Below, piece after piece: positions 11,777-21,739 of a stretch of DNA of 64,000 nucleotides; within the stretch, counting starts at the first letter, position 1; each line of letters begins with the position of its first letter. The translations under genes were made by a program, and so were the position numbers. Source of the stretch: Pinus tabuliformis (taxonomy: Eukaryota; Streptophyta; Pinopsida; Pinales; Pinaceae); assembly GCA_031772625.1 (NCBI GenBank), contig CM062808.1:474669655-474733654 (forward strand), read 5' to 3'. Under the pieces are notes generated by a model that saw only the letters and a program-made list of their open reading frames with translations, was not told the origin of the DNA and searched no databases.

Positions 11777-11794
11777 TGGCGCCGTTGCCGGGGA
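11777..11794 (+). other. Primer-binding site of element D, tRNA-Asp
   Basis: TGGCGCCGTTGCCGGGGA lies seven bases after the LTR end. It is complementary to the 3' end of plant tRNA-Asp, the usual primer of many Athila and Tat elements. It would prime minus-strand cDNA synthesis. Confidence 0.85.
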
Positions 11795-12334
11795 AGCGTC
11801 AGAGTATTTGTGATTGCTAGTTTTCTTCTATTTTCCTACTCTCGCCTTCCGCTAAGTAGTTTCTTTCATTTCCATTCTGCAATTTCATTTCTGCAAAAGT
11901 AAACTAGACATTTACTGCTTTCGTAGATTAACCTTTCAATTCTGCAAGCGTAAAATAGAATTTCAATTTTGCAAGCATAGTCTAGTATTTACTTCTCGCA
12001 ATTTGATTTCAGCAAAATAGATTAGTCTTTTCCTGCTTCCATTTCAATTCCGCATTTTCATTTCTGCAAGATAGATTTTAGTTAGTTGCAATTCCATCTA
12101 TTTCAGTTTTGCAGGTCTAAGCAGAAAAAAGAAAAAACAACCAAAAGTCCTTTCATGCCTCGTAGGAACAGAGATAATACCGGAAAATTCCTACCCAACA
12201 CCCCCACCACTTCACTAAGTCACCCTTCTCTCTTCTTTGGTGGAAGTGATCCAGAAGAACCTATAGGCGAACCTCCTGAGATATACAAAGATCCTATAAC
12301 ATAAGAAGAGCAATAAAACATTCCTTTTGAGACC

Positions 12335-14554
12335 ATGGCTGACAACAGAAATGGTAGAAACGATGACGATAGAATAGAAGGTACCTTCCCTATCCAAGAG
12401 ACTAACGGGGACATGAAAATGAAGAACATAAGTCCCTCAGCCTTACCTCATTTCCATGGATTGACCACTGAAGACCCTGATACCTTCTTGTTTGAGTTTG
12501 TTGTCCTTTGTCAAACTTATGACTATGCAGAAGACGAGAAAAAGTTGAAACTCTTTCCCTCTACCCTCAAGGATGCAGCATTACGATGGTTCATGGGGTT
12601 ACCTGGAAATAGTATCACTACTTGGGCTCAAATGCAGCAAGCCTTTAACAACAAATACCGGGATTACTGTAGGTCAAAGGAAACCAAGGGGGAAATATTT
12701 CGGATGACCATGGGAAATGATGAGTCTCTAGAGGACTATGAGGAAAGGTTCCAACTTAGCTATAAACGGGCCAGGTGCACACTTGACCCTGAATCTCTAA
12801 AGCTGGTTCTGCTCCGAGGAGTCCCTGAAGACCTTCTAGATACCCTTCACATGCTAGCTAGAGGAGATATTTACCAACTACCTTATGAGGATATAAAGAC
12901 TGTGTTTAGAAACCACTCTAGGGCAGCCCGGAAAAGAGGTAGGGGGAATCCACTTTCAGCTAGTACTACCTTCTCCAAGCATGAGTTTGCTAATCAGCTG
13001 GAAGACCTCAAACGTGAGGTGAGACAGACCATTTCCATGCAACTTGATACATTCCAAATCCAACAAAAGAAAGAGGAAGCTGAGAGGGCTTTGGCCATTT
13101 TCTGTCCCAGATGTACGAGGAAGCACCCTAAGAACAAGTGTCCATTACACTCAGTGGAGGTATGTTTCGTTTGTGAGGAGAACCACCCTACAAACCAATG
13201 CCCAACCTTGCCCGAATTCAAAGCCATGTACCAAGGGACTGAGGCACCCATTGAACCTCTCTACTTCCTCAACCAAAGGAGGCCGGATGGACCCAGACCT
13301 TACCAGCAGGGGATGCAAGGGACATCCCAAGCTTATTATAGCCCCAACCAATCTGCTCCCATACCTTCTTGGGGTCTCCCCACTCATCCTTCATGGTCTG
13401 CACCTCCTCTGTGGTCTTACCCACCTCAATACCATACTCAACCCACTGCTCATTCGTTTCACTCACATGTCCAGCCACAACCTCAGTGGAATGCACCTCA
13501 ACCGAGGTGGAGGCCCCAATACAACTCTCCTCCCGCCATTCTACCTCCACCGCCGGATCAACCACAACCATTACCTCCTGCTCCTCCAAGACAACCCCAG
13601 ATGCCTGCCCAACCGAACCCAAACCCCAACAACCGACAAGCCCAGCAGGTATACACTGGGGAGACAACATGTCCCACCTATGCTATGGAGATCCAGGAGA
13701 TCAACCTGCGATCCGGGAAGACCCTTCCAGATCGCCAACCTCCTCCCCCAGAGGACGAGGAAGAGAAACAGGAAAGTGAACCCAAAGCCATTCCACCCTT
13801 TCCTGAGCGACTAACAGTAACCACACAACCAAACCCAAAGGAGACTGAACTTCTAGGGGAACTGAAACAGTTGTGTGTGAAAATAACCCTTCTCCAGGCC
13901 ATCAAAGATGTACCGATATACAACAAATTGATTAAGGAGAAGTGTTTCAGGCACCCAGGCAGGAGAAAGAGAGATGCCTTGACTATCAATGTCATAGGAC
14001 AACTGTCTGATCTAATGTTGGGGCAAGTAATATGTCCAAAGTATTTGGACCCTGGGAGCCCTGTAGTTGATGTCCACATCAATGGCACCATTATCCCCCA
14101 TACCTTGATTGATCTAGGGGCTGCCATTAATGTGATAACCAGGGACACCATGCTTAAACTCAACCTTCAGAGTTCCTTAAGGAAGACTTCGACAGTCCTG
14201 CAATTGGTAGATCGCTCCACCGTGACTCCCGAAGGGATTGTGGAGGATGTCTTGGTCTTGGTTGACTCTTGGGAGTATCCTGTGAACTTCTTAGTCCTTC
14301 AATCAAAGGCAAAGCTTACTGGATACCCCCTCATCTTGGGAAGGCCTTGGTTAGCGACTGCAGATGCTTACATCAGTTGCCGAGCGGGAAACATGACCAT
14401 CAAAAATGGTCCTATGGCCAAGCAACTAGTCCTATACCCTCCTGCCCAGCCTCTGCTAGAACATGAATTACCACTCTGGTTGGAAGAAGGAGATGAGGAT
14501 GAGGTATACTCTGCACCCTTGTGCACCATAGAAACCACTAGGGGAGGTCCTTAA
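12335..14554 (+). pseudogene. Gag and protease of element D (first part of gag-pol)
   Basis: This open frame of 739 residues starts ATGGCTGACAACAGA. Residues about 35-190 are a plant retrotransposon capsid domain (ALRWFMGLPGNSITTWAQMQ). Two zinc knuckles follow: CPRCTRKHPKNKC near 257 and CFVCEENHPTNQC near 277, both CX2CX3HX4C. A proline- and glutamine-rich linker covers about 310-450. An aspartic protease with the catalytic triplet D593-L-G-A and the flap-side block ILGRPWLATADAYIS forms the end. The frame stops at TAA 14552-14554 but continues in the same frame, so the stop is a mutation within one polyprotein. Gag packages element RNA and the protease cuts the polyprotein. Confidence 0.85.
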
Positions 14555-16057
14555 ACCGAGGATGATTTGATTGAGACCTTGATTCGGAATCCACCTCCCA
14601 GTGCACTGTCCTTAGAGGAATTGGTGGAGGATACCCAAGCCAACACCTTAGTGGACCTCTGTGTGACTGATCCAACCACTCCCAGAGTTAAGAATGTGGA
14701 GTTTGGCCCTGAAAGAACTTTAAAGATCAGCTCCTCTCTCTCTCCCTCTCAGGAAAAGGAGCTATGTAGCCTCTTGACCCGCCATTTGGAGGCTTTTGCC
14801 TGGAACTACAAGGAAATGAAAGGAATCCATCCCTCGGTCTGTACCCATCATATTTACATTAAGGAGGACTGTAAACCAGTCAGGCAACCTCAGAGGAGAA
14901 TGAATCCAGCCCTTAAGGACATTGTTAAAGACGAAGTGCAAAAATTGTTGGATGCAGGATTCATCTACCCCATCTCGGACAGCGAATGGGTTTCCCCTCT
15001 GGTGTTGGTACCCAAGAAGAACGGGAAGTGGAGAATCTATGTAGATTACCGGGAACTTAACAAAGCCACTAAGAAAGACCATTTCTCTTTGCCTTTCATA
15101 GATCAGGTGTTGGATGGATTGGTAGGGAAGAAGTTCTTCTCTTTCCTAGATGGGTTCAGCGGGTATAACCAGATCCAAATAAGCCCGGAAGACCAAGATA
15201 AAACCACCTTCACTTGTCCTTGGGGTACCTTTGCCTACCAAGTCCTTCCCTTTGGGCTATGCAATGCTCCTGCCACTTTCTAGAGAACAGTATTGAGCAT
15301 CTTCTCTAAGTTGGTCCATGATTCGGTAGAAATCTACATGGATGACTTCACTCCTTATGGGTCCAACTTCCGAGAAGCATTGACCAATCTGGGAAAAGTT
15401 CTAACCAAGTGCATTGAGATGAACCTGTCCCTCAGTCCTGAAAAATGTGAATTCCTGATGACTGAAGGGACCGTGCTAGGACATACCATTTCTCGCCAAG
15501 GATTACAGGTGGATCCTAATAAAATTGCTATCATCCAAAGGGTCCCACCTCCTCAAAAGGTAAGGGATGTTCGGAGTTTCCTAGGCTTAGCAGGATATTA
15601 TCGAAGATTCATTAAAGACTTCAGCAAGCTAGCCTCACCTTTGTTTGGACTCTTAGGGAAAGATGTTGAGTTTAAATGGACTGACAACTGTCAAGGGGCA
15701 CTAGATGAGTTGAAAGAAAAGCTGGTGTCCGCCCCGATCTTGAGAGGTCCAAACTGGGCCCTACTGTTCCACATCCACACTGATGCCTCAAACAAAGCCA
15801 TAGGGGCAGCCTTAGGACAAATTGAGGAGAAACTTCCATATGCCATATACTTCGTCAGCAAAAACCTGTCCAAGGCATAAATGAACTATACTGTAACCGA
15901 GAAAGAGTTCCTAGCCGTAGTCCATTCCCTAAACAAGTTCAGACACTACATCACCGGTTATCAAACATTTGTGCACACTGATCATGCTGCGATTAGATAT
16001 TTAATGAATAAGCCTAATGTGAATGCTCGTATTATTAGATGGTTACTTTTGTTGTAG
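14555..16057 (+). pseudogene. Reverse transcriptase and RNase H of element D
   Basis: This continues the gag-protease frame. RT blocks in order: SPLVLVPKKNGKWR, DGFSGYNQIQISPEDQDKTT (first catalytic aspartate), LPFGLCNAPATF, and YMDD at 15335-15346. RNase H follows with IHTDASNKAIGAALGQ, TEKEFLAVVHSLNKFRHYI and HTDHAAIRYLM. There is no frameshift. Stops are TAG 15281-15283 (CAG in copy A), TAA 15878-15880 (GAA-type codon in related sequence) and TAG 16055-16057 (CAA or CAG expected). All catalytic residues appear intact, so only point stops separate this from a working polyprotein. Confidence 0.87.
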
Positions 16058-17539
16058 CAGTTTGATTTGACTATTGTTGACAAACCAGGTAAAGAAAATG
16101 TTGTTGTTGACTTCTTGTCTAGATTGGATTTGCCTACAGGTGAAGAAGGAACAGTGGATGACCAGATGCCAGATGAACATCTATTTGCTATCTCAGTACT
16201 CTCTCCATGGTTTTCTGATATAGCAAATTACTTGGTCTCAGCACAGTTCCCTCCGCATCTGTCCTCAAAAGAGAAGAGTAGAATTGTAAGGAAGAGTGCC
16301 CCGTTCACATGGATCGGGGGCAACTTGTTTAAGCTTGGTCCAGATCAGATCTTGAGACGTTGTGTTAGGGAGGAGGAAGTCTTTGAAATCCTCCTAACCT
16401 GTCACGATGGACCTTGTGGAGGCCACTTTGCAGCAAAAAGGACTTCCTTCAAAATTCTACAGGCAGGCTACTATTGGCCTACTCTCCATCAAGATGTCAG
16501 AAGATATGTCAGCCAGTGTGACCGATGTCAGAGGATGGGGAAACTGACTCCAAGAGATGAAATGCCTCTCCAACCTCAAGTGACCTTTGAGCCATTTGAG
16601 AAGTGGGGCATGGATTTTGTGGGTCCTATCAACCCTCATTCAAAGCAACGGTCTTACATCATTGTGTGCATCGACTATCTGACCAAGTGGGCAGAAACAA
16701 AGGCAATCAAAGCAGCAATAGAAGAAAAGGTGGCTGAGTTTCTGAGGGAAAATATCTTCTACAAGTTTGGCTACCCAAGAGAGTTAGTCACAGATCAAGG
16801 AAGCCAGTTCACCTCCAACCTGATTGAAGATTTGCTCGCTCATCACAAGATCAAGCACAAGACTTCCACCCCCTATCATCCTCAAGCAAATGGGCAGGTG
16901 GAAGTCACTAATCGAGCATTGGAAGGGATTTTGACCAAGATTGTGAGCAGCAGCAGAAAGGATTGGGCAGATCGCCTGGTTGAGGCCACCTGGGCCTACA
17001 ACACCACTTGGAAGACCACAACCGGTTTCACACCTTATGAGCTGGTCTACGGGAAGAAAGCTTTGCTGTCCATAGAGTTCGAGTACAATACATTGAGGGT
17101 GGCAGCTCAGCTGGACCTAGATCTCAACCATGCTCAATGTGAGAGATTATTGCAGCTGAATGGGTTAGACGAACAAAGAATGTAGGCCCTCCTCCACTCA
17201 GAAGTAGTTCAACTCCAGAGGAAGATATGGCATGACCGACACCTTAATGAGAAGCAATTCCAGCCGGGAGATTGGGCACTGCTGTATGACTCAAGATACA
17301 AGGATTTCAAAGGGAAGCTGAGGACAAGATGGTTAGGACCATATACAGTGGAGAAATGTAACGACAATGGTTCCGTCCTTATCCAGACCATTGATGAAGA
17401 AGCCATCCCCATGCTCGTCAATGGGCATCGACTAAAGATCTACAGGAAACCTCTTTCGAGGCAAGAGTTCATCGAAACTGTGGAAAAATCAGTGCTGGTA
17501 ATAGAGAAGGGTTCTGCCTCTGTTTTGGCCACACCCTAA
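16058..17539 (+). pseudogene. Integrase of element D (end of gag-pol)
   Basis: Same frame as the preceding RT. The zinc domain has CHDGPCGGHFAAKR and SQCDRCQRMGK. The core has the first aspartate in GMDFVGPI, the second in VTDQGSQFTS and the glutamate in NGQVEVTNRALEG. A GPY/F-type C-terminal module (TRWLGPYTVEKC near 17330) and the tail follow, to the natural stop TAA 17537-17539. One internal TAG at 17183-17185 replaces the CAG found in copy A. There is no chromodomain, as expected for this group. It would integrate the cDNA, leaving 5-bp duplications such as the ATAAT seen here. Confidence 0.87.
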
Positions 17540-17579
17540 GCATCATCATAAAAAATAAAATAAAAAATACAATAAAAAA

Positions 17580-17769
17580 GATCCTTGGGTGAAAACCTCT
17601 CTGAGGCGCCCAAGGCAGATGGTAGGGGTGAAAACCTCATTGAGGCGCACCTACTGTCTCTCTGAAAAAGAATTTGAATAAAAAGATCCTTGGGTGAAAA
17701 CCTCTCCAAGGCGCCCAAGGCAGATGGTAGGGGTGAAAACCTCATTGAGGCGCCCCTGCTGTCTCTTTA
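17580..17769 (+). repeat. 105-bp tandem duplication carrying GGTGAAAACCTC...GAGGCGCC motifs
   Basis: The unit starting GATCCTTGGGTGAAAACC at 17580 repeats at 17685, a period of 105 bp. Each unit holds two motif copies, giving four in all. It lies directly after the pol stop, as in copy A. Confidence 0.75.
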
Positions 17770-19699
17770 AAAAAAAAAAAAAGGAGAAAAAGAAAAAGAG
17801 AAAGAAAAAGAAGGAAGAAACAGAGAGAAAAAAACAAGTTTAATCCCTGGAAATTGTTGCAGGTTGCAGGAACACAATGCAGAAAGGAGGCCTCCCAACA
17901 CAAGGACAAGGGTCCCTACCAAGTTACCAGGCATCCTCACATCCACTCCCTCCATGAACACTCATTTTTTTCAGGGTTCGGACACAATCTAGTCATGGTT
18001 CAACCTTCTACAGGAAGCTACAGGACTTTCTATAGGAAGTTCTGTATTTCTACCAGAAACATCCTGTAGAGCCTTTGGGCAGGCCAGAATCGATTATGGA
18101 GAGGGATTTGAAGCTTGAAGTCTATTGAGGAGGCATGCAACCACTCTTTTCTTCCATCCTCCACTTGTTTCATCTCCTTTCACCACCATTGCCACCATCT
18201 GGTTGAATATACCTGCACAGTCATACCAGAACCCTGTTTTCTCAGATAAAATTTTGTTTTTTTCAAGTGAAAAATAAAGCATGCAGAGGCCCGCACACTT
18301 TACCTGTCAAGGCACCCTCAGGACCCTTCATCCATGAATGCAACTTTGTTTGTTTAAGCATGCACCCCAGGAGGAGAAACGGCTACAAGATGTCCTACAG
18401 GAATCCTGTAGCAGCTGATCCGGCTGGAGCACATACCATGGAGACACCAGCAACTCACATCAAACGAAGCCGGTGCATGCAGCATTCACCACCAGAGAGT
18501 CGGGTCTCAAGGTCTTGGAACCAGCATCAGCCAATGGAAGAGGAGCTCTAGCACCCGTGCGTGAAGCAGCAGCAAGCAAATCCAGCATTCCTCGTCCTGA
18601 AGCCTGAAGAAAAACGTCCACGACCGCCCAGGTAAGTGCCTAACCTTATTCGTCGAATTACATGAACTATACTCTAAAATTTGCATGACTGTGAGAATGG
18701 GCGGATTGAACAAGGTTGGTGGCCATTCAACTGGCCACCCACAGCCAGTCAGATGGCCTTGTAGGATCCGAATGGGCTTGGTTATGCCAAAAAGACGGGC
18801 AGTTGACACGTGGGAAGTGTCCAGTCGGGGAGAATCGGCAGTATGACAGAAATGGTGGCGGTGAATGCAGAGGGAAGGATTCGGCGGTCAGAGACACGCC
18901 GAGGAATGATGGCTATGACGTCGGCCAACGGATCGGCCTAGACAGCTCACCCCCGCGCCATGAATTCCGCAACATTTCAAATTGGCCGGTCGAATAACTC
19001 ACGGTAAACTGCTGTCATTCGCACTTGCAACCGTTTTTGCAGCCGAGTACGCATCCTCCTTCTCTGCAAGTTGTTAGCCTGAGCTTCTCGGTCTATTCCA
19101 ACGTCCTTCCGCAGCTCAAACTCGTCCAGAACCATCGTAATGTCCTCCAGAAGCCGGGAAAGCTTTCTACAGGAAGGTGCGCTACAGGAAGCCCGGCATT
19201 ACGAAGAAGCTTGGACTGTTCACGTCGAGGGAGGCAATTCTCAGAGAGGTAGGCCCAAACATACCTTTCCCATGAAAAATAGTTCAAAAGGTGGTAAATT
19301 CGACGTGCTGGGGTAGAGAAAAATTTAAAGGAAAGTCTGTCTGCGAATCCAAAAGCAGTTTACTTATCGTTGCATGAAATTGTCTTCATGGTTTGCGTCC
19401 AAGATTTTCTCCACGAAGTCCTGAGTTAAATTCCTCCTGTAGAGAAGTGAGACACTGTCAAGGCTAACCGGTGGGAAAAACTATGAATTTTATATGAGTG
19501 TGTGTATGTTGGAAACATAGCCCTGCACTCTGTTTAGAGAAATCCCGATTCGTCCTTCTGTACACGAGCAGTCAGGTTTCAAAACAGAGGAATTGATACG
19601 AAGAGGCCTACAGATACCGTTTTTAACGCTCTGAGAAGGAAGCACACCTAGAATTCCCTTTCTGCTCAAAGCGCAAGCAAAAACAGATTCTTTTTCACC
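17770..19699 (+). other. Non-coding spacer of element D between pol and the extra ORF
   Basis: A purine-rich start (A/G run 17769-17830) is followed by sequence with no supportable gene. It contains many CTACAGGA or TCCTGTAG octamers (18008, 18018, 18062, 18395, 18404, 19167, 19182 and 19435). At 18395-18411 two of them form the palindrome CTACAGGAATCCTGTAG. The spacer could hold a splice acceptor for a subgenomic RNA of the extra ORF, but I cannot point to one. Confidence 0.5.
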
Positions 19700-20113
19700 A
19701 TGCCAGGAGGGTTTATCTGAAAGGAACCCTCGGACTCCAAGAAACTCCGAGAAACCCCTGAGGTGGTAGACTTATTTTCCCGTGCACACTGGATGACATT
19801 CTGTGACAAACTTCAAGGTCACGATGATGAAATTACAGAAGAATTCCTAAGGTCCCTGAAGCCGAAATCGAAGACACTAGCCACTGTCAACTTCAGAGGA
19901 TTGACCCTAAGACTCACCCCACAGCTCATTAGCAGAGTCACTAATCTACCGACGGGGGTACCCTGGGATAAGGAGGAGAAGCCAGAAGGCCATTTCTACA
20001 GGAAGTCCAAAAACTGCTTCTACAGGAAGCCAGAAACCAGCCACTACAGGCATTTCTACAGGAAGTCTGAAGAAAGGGTAGCAGAAGGAGAAATCGGCCG
20101 AGATTCTAGCTAG
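19700..20113 (+). pseudogene. Extra ORF of element D, N-terminal part
   Basis: It starts ATGCCAGGAGGGTTT and has an early TGA at 19718-19720 where copy A has an AAG lysine codon. The segment PEVVDLFSRAHWMTFCDKL, then the block TVNFRGLTLRLTPQLISRV, resembles the domain that databases call putative plant transposon protein, found in extra ORFs of plant gypsy elements. After LPTGVPWDKEEKPE the protein contains repeats of FYRK or HFYRKS, each encoded by the CTACAGGAAG motif, which look like insertions of that repeat. The frame then ends at TAG. No signal peptide or membrane segment is visible, so a classical envelope role is not supported. Function unknown. Confidence 0.55.
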
Positions 20114-20126
20114 GGAGGCAGCAGCT

Positions 20127-21700
20127 GTGCTGGCCACCCTAAGCACCTCTCCCAAGCAGAAGGAAAAGCGAAAGAGGGAGCCTCCCCTGTACTTTAAGGC
20201 AAGAAGAAGTGTAAGAATTAAAACCGGCAGACCCCAACCTCCATCCAAAGAACCAATTACCATTGTAGACACCCCTACCACACCAAAGGAGAGGTCCCCC
20301 TCCAAGGCATCCATCACTTATGAGCGGGGAAGCCCGAAGACATCCACTTGGAGGGAGAGAATGGAAAGGTTGGACACAAAAACCTCTCTACAGGATGCTG
20401 AAACTATTCTACAGGAAACATTGGCTAGACTGAAGGAGACCGAAGAAATGGAGAGTGGGGCAGCCAAATCACCACAGAAGGAAGAAGTGGTCGAGCACAT
20501 TATGGAACCTAGCCCCCAGCCCAGTTTGGGCTCCTATTATAACTTCTTGGAGGCTGGAAAGATCATTCCTCAGAAATTCACAGTGCCACTTTTCTTTGCA
20601 CTAGAGGAAGAAAGAGTGAGGACCCACACATGGATGAAAATCGCCAAGTCTAAAGGAGTAGCAGATATAGGTCCCTTGGAGGACCAACTCAAGGAGGCAA
20701 GAAGAGAATTGGCTATGGCAAAACATGTGGGAAACTGCCAGCGACTCAGGCTACAGGAAGAAAATGAGCTGCTTAGACAGCAGCTACAGGAACAAGAATT
20801 ACAGATACATTCTCTGAAACAGCAGCTGCAAGAAAAGGAGGCCCAATTGGCCTGCATGGCCAGCTGGGCAATGGAGGCCCTGCAATGCAGGTAGCCTGCC
20901 AAATCCTATGCCCTTTACCTCAAGGACCAATGGTTACAGTTTCAAATCAATTCCTTGGCTCAAAGGGGCATCACCCCTTTCCAAAATTATCATCAGTTTG
21001 TAGCTTTATGTGGCAGCAGTTCATCTGAGGATAGGGCCAAATTGGCAGAGTTCTACTTGCAAAACTTCGCCTTTCCAGACATGAACGCATGGGATCCTAA
21101 CACGGTGATGGGAGATGTCCAGCTGATGGACATGGCCTTTTGGATGAGCCATGACGAGAAGAGAGCAGCAGAGGTCCACAGTATCATAGGAAGAGAGCTC
21201 AGTGAGCCTCTCATGATCAGAGCAGAGCCAGATGACCCATCGGCAGTGATAAGCACCCACCAACACTTGGCCAACAGTCCTCAGGATCTACCGGAATACA
21301 TTGAGCAACAGGCTCAAGCCATTTCCCATTTTGAGGACATGGAGAGGCTGTTGGGAGAAAACTGTATGCATGCTTGCACATGGCGGTGGAACACACTGCC
21401 TCACAGCCTGAAGATAAGGGAATATAACTCTCCCACTAGGATGAGGGAGGCCTTGGCAAGGGTACCTCTCTACAAACAATTGATCTAGAACTTGCAGGCC
21501 AATTGGATTGGATTGGCTTGAAATTCAGTCCTCCTTTACTTTTGGGATTGCTAGAAGGAGTGAAGGAAGAGGAGGAAGGTAGACAATGGGAGGAGGTGGA
21601 AAGGAAGGCAGGATTCCATGATCATGAAGAGGATATCACAGCAGAGGCTTGGGACGTGAGGGAGGCGATCAAAGCCATGAAGGATGATGAGCTGGACTAG
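20127..21700 (+). pseudogene. Extra ORF of element D, central and C-terminal part (coiled coil)
   Basis: This continues the extra ORF in another frame. About 255 residues run to TAG 20892-20894, then the same frame continues to 21488, and a last frame change adds an acidic tail to 21700. Features in order: a basic region with KQKEKRKREPP, a Ser/Pro-rich part, the block SYYNFLEAGKIIPQKFTVPL, and a glutamine/leucine coiled coil of about 70 residues (LQEENELLRQQLQEQELQ). Then comes a predominantly helical-looking part ending CTWRWNTLPHSLKIREYN. Several LQE triplets are encoded by CTACAGGA. I do not recognise a family for the C-terminal part. Its place next to the 3' LTR is that of env-like ORFs in Athila elements, but it has no membrane segment. 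Confidence 0.5.
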
Positions 21701-21727
21701 TTGCTCAGAGGATGAGCAACCGATTCA

Positions 21728-21739
21728 GCAGGGGGGTGA
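21728..21739 (+). other. Polypurine tract of element D
   Basis: GCAGGGGGGTGA lies immediately before the 3' LTR. It is the expected primer site for plus-strand DNA synthesis. Confidence 0.7.

Noticed and set aside
13044-13814. Long open frames in other frames over the proline-rich part of the element D gag
   Set aside because: They are shadows of a proline/glutamine-rich coding region with biased composition.
17580-17769. CRISPR-like repeat array
   Set aside because: Only two units of a tandem duplication inside a plant retroelement; no spacers, no cas genes.
19700-21700. Envelope glycoprotein
   Set aside because: No signal peptide, membrane helix or cleavage site is visible, so only its position is env-like.
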